DNA of 64,000 bases from Martelella limonii. Lineage in GTDB: Bacteria > Pseudomonadota > Alphaproteobacteria > Rhizobiales > Rhizobiaceae. Made by a program: the position numbers and the translations under genes. Below the pieces are notes generated by a model. The model saw nothing but the letters and a program-made list of their open reading frames with translations. It was not told the origin of the DNA and ran no database searches. The stretch's first letter is position 1. Every line of letters begins with the position of its first letter. The stretch lies in assembly GCF_013344475.1 (NCBI RefSeq), contig NZ_JABUOU010000012.1, positions 62,001 to 126,000 of the forward strand, given 5' to 3'. Shown here piece by piece: positions 1 through 9,309 of this stretch.

Positions 1-1329
1 GGCTCGTCGACAAACCTGATCGCCGCCGGGATCGCGGCGCGCGAAGGCGTGACGATGGGCTTTTTCGACATTACCGGCATGGGGGTCATTCTGGCCCTTG
101 CAGGCTCGGTATACGTGCTGTTCGTGATGCCGCGGATCTTCACCCAGGCAAGTTCGGAAAAGAGGTTCGAACAGGAAACCGCCGGCACCCAGTTTCTGGG
201 AGAAGTGGTCTTGCTGGAGCAAAGCCGGTTCAATGGCGAAAGCGCGCGGTCCGGCTTCTTCCCGTCGCTCGCTCCGATGGCGCTGCATGCGCTGATCCGC
301 GACGACCAGATCCTGCTTCCGCCCTATGAAGACGGCGTGACCTTGCGGCCCGGCGATCGCCTGCAGATGACGGGAACGCGCAAGGGCTTCATGGATCTCA
401 TCGCCAAGGGCGAGATCCGGTTGACGGCGGCGCCGGACGGCTCCACGCCCGCCGTCGAGCGTCGCGCTGGCGCGCATTATCATCTGGCCGAGGCCGTCGT
501 CGCGCCGGGTTCCCTGTTCGAGGGGCGCACGGTCCGCTTCAGCGGCATCCAGCAGCGCTTCAACGTCAATATTTTCGGCGTGCGCCGCAAGAGCCGGATG
601 GCCCGTTCGCCGCTGTCGCAACTGCGCTTCGAGGCGGGCGACACGCTGCTGATCGGTGGGCGCGAAGAGGATTTCCGGGCGATGCGCGGCAATCACGACA
701 TCCTGCTTCTGGAACATTCGGCCGAAAGCGTGCCGCCGCGCAACAAGGCGCTGGTGGCGAGCGCGATCTTTGCGGCCATCGTGGTGCTGTCGGCGACGGG
801 GATTTCGCCGATGGTGGTGAATGCGGTCACCGGCGCGCTGTTGATGATCCTGTTCGGCTGCCTCACGCTGCAGCAGGCGGCCCGCGCCTTCGACCGCCAG
901 ATCTTCCTGCTTGTCGGCGCCTCGATCGCGATGGCGACCGCACTTCAGGCAACCGGCGGCGCGCAATTGATCGCGGAGGGCATCGTCGGGCTTGGCGGTG
1001 GCGCCTCGGCCTCGGTGATGATCGTGCTGCTCTTCATCGGCGTTTCGCTCCTGACCAACGTGCTTTCCAACAATGCGGCGGTGGCGCTGTTCATTCCGAT
1101 CGGAATTTCGATGGCGCACCAGATCGGCGCACCTCCGGAAGCCTTTGCCGCGGCCGTCATCTATTCCGCCAACTGCTCCTTCGCGACGCCGATCGGCTAC
1201 CAGACCAATCTGATGGTCATGGGACCGGGGCATTACAGTTTCGGCGATTTCATCCGCGCCGGCGTGCCGCTGATCGTGCTGCTGACCGTGGTCTTCGCGC
1301 TTGTCGCGCCCTGGTATTACGGGCTTTGA
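1..1329 (+). CDS. SLC13-family (DASS-type) permease, 5' truncated by window edge
   Basis: The frame is open from the left edge, so the gene begins upstream and only its C-terminal part is present. The first residues read GSSTNLIAAGIAA, matching the substrate/sodium-binding loop near the middle of SLC13/DASS transporters. About 240 soluble residues follow with two RCK_C (TrkA-C)-like units (roughly residues 60-130 and 155-225 of the visible part), then a second membrane half with several helices and the second signature LLTNVLSNNAAVALF. This order (membrane half, two RCK_C domains, membrane half) is typical of roughly 600-residue inner-membrane anion permeases of bacteria. The substrate (dicarboxylate, sulfate or other anion) cannot be deduced. 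A GTG at position 49 is an internal codon, not the start. Confidence 0.85.
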   Translation, partial: GSSTNLIAAGIAAREGVTMGFFDITGMGVILALAGSVYVLFVMPRIFTQASSEKRFEQETAGTQFLGEVVLLEQSRFNGESARSGFFPSLAPMALHALIRDDQILLPPYEDGVTLRPGDRLQMTGTRKGFMDLIAKGEIRLTAAPDGSTPAVERRAGAHYHLAEAVVAPGSLFEGRTVRFSGIQQRFNVNIFGVRRKSRMARSPLSQLRFEAGDTLLIGGREEDFRAMRGNHDILLLEHSAESVPPRNKALVASAIFAAIVVLSATGISPMVVNAVTGALLMILFGCLTLQQAARAFDRQIFLLVGASIAMATALQATGGAQLIAEGIVGLGGGASASVMIVLLFIGVSLLTNVLSNNAAVALFIPIGISMAHQIGAPPEAFAAAVIYSANCSFATPIGYQTNLMVMGPGHYSFGDFIRAGVPLIVLLTVVFALVAPWYYGL

Positions 1330-1351
1330 GCGACAGGATCGCGGCCGGGTT

Positions 1352-1726
1352 TCAGTTGACGCTTGCCCAATCGGCTGACTTGCAGATCAACTTTCCAAGA
1401 ACGCAGCCGCGCGTGCGCATCGTCTCGCCGCCGAGCGTGATCGACATGCTGTAGGTCATGCCGCGGCGTACATCCTTTGCCCGGCCCTCGAAGCGGGTGG
1501 GCGCTACCGGATCGATGTCCATCACCAGTTGATCGCCGACGCGCTCAAGCGGTGTGCCGGGGCGGACCCAAATATTGGTGGCGCAGAAATTGTCGCCGCA
1601 GCGTTCGACTTTCACGCGCGCCTTGCCGTCGCCGCGTGCCCAGACCCCTTCGAGATCGTTGGCGATGGCGGCGGATGAGGCTGTCAAAAGGCCGAGACCG
1701 GCCAGCAGAAACCGTGATTGCATCAT
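1352..1726 (-). CDS. small secreted DUF2147-like protein
   Basis: About 124 residues, with a clear signal peptide (MMQSRFLLAGLGLLTASSAAIA, cleavage near ANA/ND) and then GVWARGDGKARVKVERCGDNFCATNIWV, which resembles the start of DUF2147 family periplasmic proteins. Four cysteines are present in the mature part, suggesting disulfides. The start is taken at 1726 because an AGGAG lies eight bases upstream; the earlier in-frame ATG at 1732 would sit directly on that ribosome-binding site. It converges with the permease on its left. No specific function is known for the family; a periplasmic or envelope role is inferred from the signal peptide only. Confidence 0.7.
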   Translation of the reverse strand: MMQSRFLLAGLGLLTASSAAIANDLEGVWARGDGKARVKVERCGDNFCATNIWVRPGTPLERVGDQLVMDIDPVAPTRFEGRAKDVRRGMTYSMSITLGGETMRTRGCVLGKLICKSADWASVN

Positions 1727-1794
1727 GATCATCTCTCCTTTCCCCGTTCGAAAACGGAATAGACGAGCGAATGGATCAAAAAAAATGGTGCCGC

Positions 1795-2649
1795 TCAGGC
1801 AGCGTGGTAATCGAGCCCGATATCGAGCACCGGAGCGGAATGGGTCAGCCAGCCGATCGAGATCAGGTCGACGCCTGCGCTCGCAACCGCGCCCGCCGTC
1901 TCCGGCGTGATGCCGCCGGACGCTTCCGTGATCGCGCGGCCGGCGACGATCTCGACAGCCTCGCGCAGGGTCTGAGGCGACATGTTGTCGAGCAGAACCG
2001 CATCCGCCCCTTCCGCCATTGCCTCGCGGAGCTGGTCAAGCGTGTCGACTTCGATCTCGATCTTGACCATGTGGCCGGCGTGTTCTCTGGCGGCCTGAAG
2101 CGCCGGCCGTATGCCGCCTGCAATCGCGATGTGGTTGTCCTTGATCAGCACCGCATCGGCGAGCGAGAACCGGTGATTGCCGCCGCCGCCCGCCTTCACG
2201 GCATATTTCTCGAGCGCCCGAAGCCCCGGTGTCGTCTTGCGGGTGCAGACAATCTGAGCCTTCGTTCCGGTGACCGCCGCGACCACCTCGGCCGTGACAG
2301 TGGCGATGCCGGAAAGATGCCCGAGGAAATTGAGCGCCGTGCGCTCGCCGGTCAGCAACGCCCGCGACGGGCCGGTAACGGTGGCGACGATATCGCCCGC
2401 GTCAACTCTGCCGCCATCTTCCACATGCCGTGTCATGACGATTGACGGATCGACCAGGGTGAAGCCGAGTTCGGCGGCATCGAGGCCGGCGATCACGCCG
2501 GGCCTGCGCGCCGCCATGACCACGGTGGAGCGGTGGCCCGCAGGGATCACGGCATTGGCGGTGATATCTCCGGCAAGGCCGAGGTCCTCCTCAAGGGCGC
2601 GGCGCACGGCGGGTTCGATGATGAGACGCGGCAGCATGGTGTTCTCCAT
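1795..2649 (-). CDS. nadC: nicotinate-nucleotide pyrophosphorylase (carboxylating)
   Basis: Quinolinate phosphoribosyltransferase: converts quinolinate plus PRPP to nicotinate mononucleotide, CO2 and pyrophosphate, the third de novo NAD step. The 284-residue length is normal. Seen: N-terminal [16 protein letters not shown], the active-site stretch [36 protein letters not shown], and C-terminal glycine-rich phosphate-binding sequence EASGGITPE. It is the last gene of nadABC, six bases after nadB. An internal ATG at 2637 has a GGAG six bases upstream (inside the first codons) and may be the real start ([11 protein letters not shown]). Identification is firm; only the start is uncertain. Confidence 0.95.
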   Translation of the reverse strand: MENTMLPRLIIEPAVRRALEEDLGLAGDITANAVIPAGHRSTVVMAARRPGVIAGLDAAELGFTLVDPSIVMTRHVEDGGRVDAGDIVATVTGPSRALLTGERTALNFLGHLSGIATVTAEVVAAVTGTKAQIVCTRKTTPGLRALEKYAVKAGGGGNHRFSLADAVLIKDNHIAIAGGIRPALQAAREHAGHMVKIEIEVDTLDQLREAMAEGADAVLLDNMSPQTLREAVEIVAGRAITEASGGITPETAGAVASAGVDLISIGWLTHSAPVLDIGLDYHAA

Positions 2650-2655
2650 CTTTGC

Positions 2656-4176
2656 TCAGGCGATTTCGGCAAGCGCAGGCATGGATAGGGCGCGGGCATG
2701 GGCGAGCACCGCATCGAGCGTCATGGCGCGTCGCCTGCTGTCTTCCGATTTCAGCGGGAAGTCGGTGCGGGCATGGCCGCCGCGCGATTCCTCTCTCAGC
2801 ATTGCGAAAACCGCAACCGAGAGCGCAACAATGGCCGGATCCGCGTCGGCCCCGTCTCCTGCCGCAAGCGGCAGCAGCTGAGCAATCGCCTCCCTCAGGC
2901 CGTCATGGTTGCGGGTGACGCCGAGCGATGCGGAGACGATCTGGCGCACGCGCTCAAGCCGCGGGGCCAGGGGGAACGCTGCTTCGGGCAGCGTCACGGG
3001 CGCCGGGGCAGGGGTGGCGGCAATGTCCGTTGCGGCGGCAAGGCCGGTGACGGCCGCTTCCAGCAGCGAGTTGCTGGCAAGGCGGTTTGCGCCGTGAAGG
3101 CCGGTCGCAGCACATTCGCCAACCGCATAAAGTCCTTCGAGCGCGGTGCGGCCTGCCGCATCGGCTGCAACCCCGCCCATGTGATAGTGCTCGGCCGGGC
3201 GCACCGGAATGAGATCCGTCGCAGGGTCGATCCCCGCGCGGGCGCAGATTTCGGAAATGCCGGGAAAGCGGCTTTCGAAACGGCTGCCGAGGGCCGCCCG
3301 GGCGTCGAGAAACACGGCTCCGCCACGGGCGATCTCGGCGGCGATGGCGCGCGCGACGATATCGCGCGGCGCAAGTTCCGCGCCCGGCGTTCCGGCGAGA
3401 AAGCGCTCGCCGCGCGCATTGACCAGCACCGCGCCGTCGCCGCGCACCGCCTCGCTGATCAGCGGCAGTGGGCGGATCTCGGTCTTCAAGGCCGTCGGGT
3501 GAAACTGCACGAATTCCATGTCGGCAAGCAATGCACCCGCGCGCGCGGCAAGCATCACGCCCTGGCCGAAATTGCCGGCGGGATTGGTCGAAGCGGCGTA
3601 GAGCCCGCCAATGCCGCCGGTTGCGAGCACCACGCGGGAGGCTGAAAGCCGGAACGGATGGCCGTCCCTGGCGCAAAGCAGGCCGCAGACCCTGCCGTCC
3701 GCCACCAGCAGCCGGCGGACCTCTACGCCCGTGAAAGCCTTGATGGATGGCGTGGCTGCGACGGCCGCCGAAAGTGCTGCGATCACCGCCGCCCCGGTCG
3801 CATCGCCACCGGCATGGATGATGCGGCGGCGCTGATGCGCGGCCTCGAGCCCGAAGGCGAGGCCGCCAGCTGCATCCCTGTCGAAACGCACGCCGTGGCG
3901 CTCCAAGAAGGCGATCGCCTCGGGTGTCGCCGACAGGATCGCCTCGGCCGCCGCCGCATCGCAGAGCCCGTCGCCGGCGGAAAGCGTATCTTCGAGGTGG
4001 AGACCGGCATCGTCATCCGGTCCAAGGGCTGCGGCAATGCCGCCCTGTGCCCAGCCGGTGGAGGTCTCGGCGCCGAGCGCGGCCTTCGTCACCAGCACGA
4101 CAGGCATCGGCGCCAGCGCGAGCGCCGTCACCAGCCCGCCAATGCCGGAACCGACGATGGCGACCGGGGCGTTCAT
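2656..4176 (-). CDS. nadB: L-aspartate oxidase
   Basis: FAD-dependent oxidation of L-aspartate to iminoaspartate, the first step of bacterial de novo NAD synthesis, feeding NadA. The 506-residue protein begins with the FAD-binding dinucleotide fold ([18 protein letters not shown]) and carries [17 protein letters not shown], the substrate/active-site region [30 protein letters not shown], and [25 protein letters not shown] typical of the succinate dehydrogenase/fumarate reductase flavoprotein superfamily. Its ATG overlaps the nadA stop by four bases, implying translational coupling. The C-terminal helical domain is present, with no truncation. Confidence 0.95.
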   Translation of the reverse strand: MNAPVAIVGSGIGGLVTALALAPMPVVLVTKAALGAETSTGWAQGGIAAALGPDDDAGLHLEDTLSAGDGLCDAAAAEAILSATPEAIAFLERHGVRFDRDAAGGLAFGLEAAHQRRRIIHAGGDATGAAVIAALSAAVAATPSIKAFTGVEVRRLLVADGRVCGLLCARDGHPFRLSASRVVLATGGIGGLYAASTNPAGNFGQGVMLAARAGALLADMEFVQFHPTALKTEIRPLPLISEAVRGDGAVLVNARGERFLAGTPGAELAPRDIVARAIAAEIARGGAVFLDARAALGSRFESRFPGISEICARAGIDPATDLIPVRPAEHYHMGGVAADAAGRTALEGLYAVGECAATGLHGANRLASNSLLEAAVTGLAAATDIAATPAPAPVTLPEAAFPLAPRLERVRQIVSASLGVTRNHDGLREAIAQLLPLAAGDGADADPAIVALSVAVFAMLREESRGGHARTDFPLKSEDSRRRAMTLDAVLAHARALSMPALAEIA

Positions 4177-5144
4177 ACGCTCAGCATCCGCTCGACGGCG
4201 CGGCGTGCGTCATCGGCAATCGCGGGGTCGATCGTTACCTCGTGGCGCATGCCCTCCAGCGCCTCCCGGATATTGGCAAGCGTGATCCGCTTCATGTGCG
4301 GGCAGAGATTGCAGGGGCGCACGAAATTCACGTCCGGATGGTTGACCGCGACATTGTCGCTCATCGAACATTCCGTCAAAAGCACCACGCGGCCGGGCTT
4401 GGTGTCGCGGACATAGTCCGACATGCCGGCGGTGGAGCCCGCGAAATCGGCCTCGGCGACCACCTCCGGCGGGCATTCCGGATGGGCGATGATGGTGACG
4501 CCCGGAAAGGCATCGCGCATCTCGCGCACATCCTCGGCGGTGAACAGCTCGTGGACCTCGCAATGGCCGTGCCAGGCGATCAGCTCGACATCGGTCTCGC
4601 GGGCGACATTGCGGGCGAGATATTCGTCCGGCAGCATCAGTACCTTCGGCACGCCGAGCGATTCCACCACGCGCTTGGCATTGCCCGAGGTGCAGCAGAT
4701 GTCGGAGGCGGCCTTCACGGCGGCCGAGGTGTTGACATAGGTGACCACCGGCACGCCGGGATGAGCCTGCCGCATCAGCGCGATGTCTTCCGGCGTGATC
4801 GAATCCGCGAGCGAGCAGCCGGCCGCCATGTCCGGGATCAGCACCGTCTTTTCCGGGTTCAGCAGCTTCGCGGTCTCGGCCATGAAGTGGACGCCTGCGA
4901 GCACGATCACATCGGCATCGACCCGCGTCGCCTCGCGCGCCAGCGCCAGGCTATCGCCGACGATATCGGCCACGCCATGGAAGATTTCGGGCGTCTGGTA
5001 ATTATGCGCGAGGATAACGGCGTTTCGCTCCCGCTTCAGCCGGTGGATCGCTTCGATATCGTCAGAAAAGCTCAGCCATTCCGCTTTCGGAATGACATGG
5101 GATACGCGGTCATAGAGGCTTGCTGCGGAAAATGGCGCATTCAT
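4173..5144 (-). CDS. nadA: quinolinate synthase A
   Basis: Condenses iminoaspartate with dihydroxyacetone phosphate to quinolinate using a [4Fe-4S] cluster. Length 323 residues. Cluster ligands are visible in three regions: [12 protein letters not shown], the later ECSMSDN segment, and [14 protein letters not shown] near the C-terminus. Substrate-binding HNYQTPEI near the N-terminus and the HPECPP motif are also present. The start is supported by AGGAGA six bases upstream. It is the first structural gene of nadABC and is preceded by a promoter with an embedded palindrome (5235-5262). Confidence 0.96.
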   Translation of the reverse strand: MNAPFSAASLYDRVSHVIPKAEWLSFSDDIEAIHRLKRERNAVILAHNYQTPEIFHGVADIVGDSLALAREATRVDADVIVLAGVHFMAETAKLLNPEKTVLIPDMAAGCSLADSITPEDIALMRQAHPGVPVVTYVNTSAAVKAASDICCTSGNAKRVVESLGVPKVLMLPDEYLARNVARETDVELIAWHGHCEVHELFTAEDVREMRDAFPGVTIIAHPECPPEVVAEADFAGSTAGMSDYVRDTKPGRVVLLTECSMSDNVAVNHPDVNFVRPCNLCPHMKRITLANIREALEGMRHEVTIDPAIADDARRAVERMLSV

Positions 5145-5234
5145 CGGCTGTCTCCTCGTTGCGGCCCGGCGCGGGTGAATCGGGGAAACCGCGCCGGGCC
5201 TGCCAGGGAGGCGTTGGGGCGACCTCGGCCTGGT

Positions 5235-5262
5235 ATAATAATACTCATATTGAGTATATCAA
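5235..5262 (-). promoter_or_regulatory. nadABC promoter with operator in the spacer
   Basis: Read on the minus strand: TTGATA, a 16-base spacer, then TATTAT, a near-consensus sigma-70 type promoter. A perfect 7-3-7 inverted repeat, ATACTCA-TAT-TGAGTAT (5241-5257), fills the spacer, so a bound repressor would block RNA polymerase. It lies about 97 bases before the nadA start and downstream of nadQ, the likely regulator. The palindrome and promoter match are seen directly; the NadQ assignment is inferred from position and known NAD regulation in rhizobia. Confidence 0.8.
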
Positions 5263-5295
5263 TGTCGGCAGAGATAGTGCGTTATTGACGAGGAG

Positions 5296-6234
5296 TCAAG
5301 AACGCGCGATCGGGAGTTTCGAAACGGTCAGTGCCCGCTCTTCGAGGATGGCATGGCGATAGCGGTAGAGCTTGGCGGGACGGCCGCCGGCCTCGCCGGA
5401 AACCTCTCCGGTTTCCTCGATCAGGTTCTGCTGATCGATCTGACGGCGGAAATTCGGCTTGTGCAGTTTCAGTCCGGCCAGTGCCTCGACGCATTTCTGC
5501 AGCTGCAGCAGCGTAAAGCTTTCGGGCATCAGTTCGAAGATCACCGGGCGATACTTGATCTTGGCGCGCAGGCGGGCGATCGCCGTGGCGAGGATACGGC
5601 GATGATCGGCGGCCATCGGCTTGCCGAACCAGAAGGCGGGCGTCTGGCCTGCCTCGGCGATCAGGCCGGCCTCATACATCAGCTCGAAGCGCTGCAGCAC
5701 CAGCTCCTCGTTCCAGGCCATGTCGTTCATGCCGAATGCGAAGTCGATGCGGTGCCGGCGCTCGGCCCGGCCGGGCCGCTCGCTCATGGCCCATTGCGCC
5801 ATCATCTCGCTGACCCGCTCGAGAATGTCGGGCCGTCCCTCGCGCAGATCCTCCCACGGGAAATAGGTGTACCAGTCCTTCCACAGCGGCCCAAAGGCGC
5901 CGGGCGCGGGTTGTTCCCGCACAAGGCCGAGATAGCTGATCGAAATCGTGTGTTCGCCATTGTCGTCGAACCCGCGGTCGCGGTCCGCAAACGTGTAGAG
6001 CTGCTCCAGATAGCCGACCGGATGGCCGGTCTGGCTCTCGATCCAGGATCTGAGCCCGCCCTGGAGCGTGCGGTGGCCGCTTTCGAACGGTCCGGATGGG
6101 AGGGCGGCCCCCATGCGCACCGTCATGACCCGGGGCGCATCATTGGTGAGCGCTGCCAGGACGGCAATCAGTTCGGCATGGGTGCGGGCGTCGGTCACGG
6201 CAGCTCCGGAAACAGGGGCGGTGTTGGGCTCCAT
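5296..6234 (-). CDS. nadQ: NadQ-type Nudix-like NAD biosynthesis regulator
   Basis: 312 residues of a COG4111-like architecture: an N-terminal Nudix-related domain (about residues 20-210; MTVRMGAALPSGPFE, LYTFADRDRG, ISISYLGLV) followed by a C-terminal winged-helix region (about 225-310; FTLLQLQKCVEALAGLKLHKPNFRRQI) of the sort seen in Nudix-related transcriptional regulators. No intact Nudix catalytic box (GX5EX7REUXEE) is visible, consistent with a ligand sensor rather than an enzyme. It lies immediately upstream of nadABC on the same strand, and the gap contains the palindromic nadA promoter. Rhizobial homologues are, from memory, predicted repressors of nadABC named NadQ. No strong ribosome-binding site precedes the chosen ATG. 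Confidence 0.8.
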   Translation of the reverse strand: MEPNTAPVSGAAVTDARTHAELIAVLAALTNDAPRVMTVRMGAALPSGPFESGHRTLQGGLRSWIESQTGHPVGYLEQLYTFADRDRGFDDNGEHTISISYLGLVREQPAPGAFGPLWKDWYTYFPWEDLREGRPDILERVSEMMAQWAMSERPGRAERRHRIDFAFGMNDMAWNEELVLQRFELMYEAGLIAEAGQTPAFWFGKPMAADHRRILATAIARLRAKIKYRPVIFELMPESFTLLQLQKCVEALAGLKLHKPNFRRQIDQQNLIEETGEVSGEAGGRPAKLYRYRHAILEERALTVSKLPIARS

Positions 6235-6632
6235 TACGCGATATCACGCTGCCGCGACAGCGGGTCCTCTCAGACTTTAGCATGATAGGCAGACATGGCA
6301 CGCCCGGTAAGTTCGCCTGTGGATAGTAATTTTCGCAAAGTTTTTATAGTTTTTGCGAAACAGGATTGCAGGGTTGGGCGTCAAGTCTTTGCAAGAATAA
6401 CATTCTTCTTAAAAGACAAGGATTTCATGCCCTTGCTATTTTGGTGGACGTCCCTCGGTTGTGTTTTTTGATTGCACGGTCAAAAAAAAGCGATAGTCTC
6501 GCCACACGTATGTCTGCTGCGGTTGGGCGCAGACAGGCATGCACTATGGACCGGGTCAAAGCCGAAGGGCTCCGGAAGATATAGTCTAATGCCGGCACTG
6601 CGGCCGGCACATTGAACCACAAGGGGAAAATG
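6235..6632. other. intergenic region between nadQ and dppA with two inverted repeats
   Basis: About 400 bases between divergent genes. Besides promoters for both, it holds TTTCGCAAA (6331-6339) paired with TTTGCGAAA (6352-6360) in an AT-rich tract, and TGTCTGC (6511-6517) paired with GCAGACA (6529-6535) nearer to dppA. No small gene with a convincing ribosome-binding site was found. Confidence 0.6.
6331..6360. promoter_or_regulatory. 9-bp inverted repeat, candidate operator
   Basis: Perfect arms TTTCGCAAA and TTTGCGAAA separated by 12 bases, giving 21-base centre-to-centre spacing, about two helical turns. It lies in AT-rich DNA, suitable for a dimeric regulator on one face of the helix. The regulator and target gene (nadQ or dppA) are unknown. 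Confidence 0.45.
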
Positions 6633-8234
6633 ATGAAAAACCTGAAGACCATGGCGCTCGCCACGAGCGTTTTCGTCGCGTTGGGCGGTGCCGCCAGCGC
6701 CAAGACACTTGTCTATTGCTCGGAAGGCTCGCCGGCAGGCTTCGATCCGTCTGCCTATACCGCTGGAACCGATTTCGACGCCTCTTCGCGCACCGTCTTC
6801 AACCGTCTCCTCGAGTTCAAGCACGGCTCGACAGAAACCGAACCGGGTCTTGCCGAAAGCTACGACGTATCCGACGACGGCCTGGAATACACCTTCCACA
6901 TCCGTCCGGGCGTCAAGTTCCAGACCACCGATTACTTTACCCCGACGCGCGAGCTGAACGCCGATGACGTCGTGTTCTCGTTCGAGCGCCAGCTCGACAA
7001 GGAGAATGAGTGGTACGCCTATGTTCCCGGCCTGTCCTGGGAATATTTCGACGCGATGGGCTTTCCGGGCCTGATCGAAAGCATCGAGAAGGTGGACGAC
7101 ATGACCGTCAAGTTCACCCTCACCCATCCGGAAGCGCCGTTCGTTGCCGACCTCGCCATGGACTTCGCCTCGATCGTCTCCAAGGAATATGCCGATCAGC
7201 TGGCAGCTGCCGGCACCAAGGAGCAGTTCAACCAGAAGCCCGTCGGCACTGGCCCGTTCACCTTCGTCGCCTACCAGCAGGACGCCGTGATCCGCTACAA
7301 GGCCTTCCCGGATTACTGGAACGGCGGCAAGCAGCCGATCGACGACCTCGTCTTCGCCATCACCACCGATCCTTCGGTGCGCGTGCAGAAGCTGCAGGCC
7401 GGCGAATGCCATATCATGCCCTATCCGTCGCCCGCCGACATCGCCGATCTGAAGGCCAACGACAAGCTGAAGGTCGAGCAGAGCGCCGGCCTCAACATCG
7501 GCTATCTTGCCTACAACACCACCCAGCCGCCCTTTGACAAGGCCGAGGTCCGCAAGGCTCTCAACATGGCCATCAACAAGGAGGCGATCATCGACGCCGT
7601 GTTCCAGGGCACCGGCCAGGTCGCCAAGAACCCGATCCCGCCGACGATGTGGTCCTACAATGACAGCATCAAGGACGATCCCTACGATCCGGAAGCGGCC
7701 AAGAAGATGCTGGAAGATGCAGGCGTCAAGGACCTGTCGATGAAGATCTGGGCGATGCCGGTTCAGCGTCCGTATAACCCGAACGCCCGCCGCATGGCCG
7801 AACTGATGCAGGCAGACTTTGCCAAGGTCGGCGTCAATGTCGAGATCGTCTCCTACGAGTGGGGCGAGTACCTCTCGCGGGCCAGCGACAAGGATCACGA
7901 CGGCGCAATCCTGCTCGGCTGGACCGGCGACAACGGCGATCCGGACAACTTCCTCGCGACGCTGCTTGGCTGCGATGCCGTCGGCACCAACTCCAACGTC
8001 GCGGAATTCTGCTATCAGCCCTATGAGGACCTGATCCAGAAGGCCAAGGTCACCTCCGACCAGGCAGAGCGCACCAAGCTCTACGAAGAGGCCCAGGTCA
8101 TCTTCAAGGAACAGGCGCCGTGGGCCACGATCGCGCACTCGACCGTCACCGTTCCGATGGCGGCAAGCGTCGAGAACTTCGTGATCGACCCGCTCGGCTA
8201 CCACCGCTTCGATGGCGTCGATCTCGCCGACTAA
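6633..8234 (+). CDS. dppA: peptide ABC transporter, periplasmic substrate-binding protein (DppA-like)
   Basis: SBP_bac_5 family receptor of about 533 residues delivering dipeptides or related solutes to DppBCDF. Signal peptide MKNLKTMALATSVFVALGGAASA with cleavage before KTLVYC. Family features: SEGSPAGFDPSAYTAGTDFDA near the N-terminus, PGLAESYDVSDDGLEYTFHIRPGVKF, the hallmark NADDVVFSFER, VGTGPFTFVAY, and AILLGWTGDNGDPDNFL late in the protein, all close to DppA rather than OppA. The start is placed at 6633 because AGGGG lies six bases upstream; an upstream TTG (6612) precedes the ribosome-binding site and is rejected. A perfect hairpin follows the stop, before dppB. Confidence 0.93.
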   Translation: MKNLKTMALATSVFVALGGAASAKTLVYCSEGSPAGFDPSAYTAGTDFDASSRTVFNRLLEFKHGSTETEPGLAESYDVSDDGLEYTFHIRPGVKFQTTDYFTPTRELNADDVVFSFERQLDKENEWYAYVPGLSWEYFDAMGFPGLIESIEKVDDMTVKFTLTHPEAPFVADLAMDFASIVSKEYADQLAAAGTKEQFNQKPVGTGPFTFVAYQQDAVIRYKAFPDYWNGGKQPIDDLVFAITTDPSVRVQKLQAGECHIMPYPSPADIADLKANDKLKVEQSAGLNIGYLAYNTTQPPFDKAEVRKALNMAINKEAIIDAVFQGTGQVAKNPIPPTMWSYNDSIKDDPYDPEAAKKMLEDAGVKDLSMKIWAMPVQRPYNPNARRMAELMQADFAKVGVNVEIVSYEWGEYLSRASDKDHDGAILLGWTGDNGDPDNFLATLLGCDAVGTNSNVAEFCYQPYEDLIQKAKVTSDQAERTKLYEEAQVIFKEQAPWATIAHSTVTVPMAASVENFVIDPLGYHRFDGVDLAD

Positions 8235-8247
8235 GGCTTTAGACAGC

Positions 8248-8274
8248 GAAGAGGGCCGCCAACCGGCCCTCTTC
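8248..8274 (+). terminator. dppA-dppB intercistronic hairpin
   Basis: Perfect 11-bp stem GAAGAGGGCCG / CGGCCCTCTTC with a five-base loop, 14 bases after the dppA stop. No T-tract follows, so it probably acts as a 3'-end stabiliser or partial attenuator, keeping the binding protein more abundant than the permeases, rather than as a full terminator. Confidence 0.6.
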
Positions 8275-8291
8275 CATTCCGGGACACTTCC

Positions 8292-9299
8292 ATGATCAAA
8301 TTCGTTCTCGGCAAGCTCCTGCTGATCGTGCCGACCTTTATCGGCATCACCATCGTCGCTTTCGGCTTCGTCCGCGTGCTGCCGGGCGATCCCATTCTGC
8401 TGATGGCCGGTGAGCATGGCATCAGCCCCGAGCGCTATGCCGCATTGCGGGCACAGTTCGGGTATGACCAGCCGATCATCCTCCAGTATTTCGACTATGT
8501 CTGGCAATTGCTGCATGGCAATTTCGGCATTTCGCTTTCCACCAAGACGCCGGTTCTGACGGAGTTTCTGGCGCGCTTTCCCGCGACGGCCGAACTCTCG
8601 ATCTGCGCCATGATCCTTGCGATTGCCATCGGCCTTCCCGCCGGCGTCCTCGCCGCTGTCAAGCGCGGCTCGGTATTCGACCAGGCGGCCATGGGCGTCG
8701 CGCTCACCGGCTATTCGATGCCGATCTTCTGGTGGGGCCTGCTGCTGATCATCCTGTTTTCCGGCATTCTAGGCTGGACGCCGGTCTCGGGCCGGATTTC
8801 GCTCCTCTACTATTTCCCCGCCGTTACCGGCTTCATGACGATCGATTCGCTGCTTTCCGGACAGAAGGGCGCGTTCACGTCGTCGCTGTCGCACCTGATC
8901 CTGCCTTCGATCGTGCTCGCCACCATTCCGCTCGCGGTGATCGCACGCCAGACCCGTTCGGCCATGCTCGAGGTGATGGGCGAGGACTATGTCCGCACGG
9001 CCCGCGCCAAGGGGCTTTCAAGCGGGCGCATCATCGGCCTCCATGCGCTGCGCAACGCGCTGATCCCGGTGATCACCACGATCGGACTGCAGGTCGGCAT
9101 GCTGATGGCCGGTGCGATCCTGACCGAGACGATCTTTTCCTGGCCGGGCATCGGCAAGTGGATGATCGATTCGATCTCGCGCCGTGATTACCCCGTGGTG
9201 CAGGGCGGGCTGGTGCTGATCGCCGGTCTCGTCATGCTGGTCAACCTTTTCGTCGACCTCGCCTACGGCCTCATCAACCCCCGAATCCGTCACCAGTAG
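8292..9299 (+). CDS. dppB: dipeptide ABC transporter permease DppB
   Basis: 335-residue inner-membrane permease of the binding-protein-dependent family. It has an N-terminal helix (LLLIVPTFIGITIVAFGFVRVLPGDP, the LPGDP typical of DppB/OppB), about six membrane helices, and the cytoplasmic coupling loop EDYVRTARAKGLSSGRIIGLHALRNALIPV that contacts the ATPases. It pairs with DppC, whose start lies ten bases after this stop. The ribosome-binding site is weak (GGGA), fitting translation that depends on upstream genes. Confidence 0.94.
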   Translation: MIKFVLGKLLLIVPTFIGITIVAFGFVRVLPGDPILLMAGEHGISPERYAALRAQFGYDQPIILQYFDYVWQLLHGNFGISLSTKTPVLTEFLARFPATAELSICAMILAIAIGLPAGVLAAVKRGSVFDQAAMGVALTGYSMPIFWWGLLLIILFSGILGWTPVSGRISLLYYFPAVTGFMTIDSLLSGQKGAFTSSLSHLILPSIVLATIPLAVIARQTRSAMLEVMGEDYVRTARAKGLSSGRIIGLHALRNALIPVITTIGLQVGMLMAGAILTETIFSWPGIGKWMIDSISRRDYPVVQGGLVLIAGLVMLVNLFVDLAYGLINPRIRHQ

Positions 9300-9309
9300 G
9301 AGGACCGCC

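Noticed and set aside
3924-5288. Plus-strand open frame covering nadB/nadA
   Set aside because: Shadow of nadA and nadB; composition is arginine- and histidine-rich without a domain.
6612-6632. TTG start for dppA adding seven residues
   Set aside because: It would place the AAGGGG ribosome-binding site inside the coding region and lengthen the signal peptide n-region without need.
6480-8516. Long open frame (678 codons) antisense to dppA
   Set aside because: It mirrors the codon pattern of the high-GC dppA gene, has no ribosome-binding site, and its translation is rich in H, R, G and D with no family motif.
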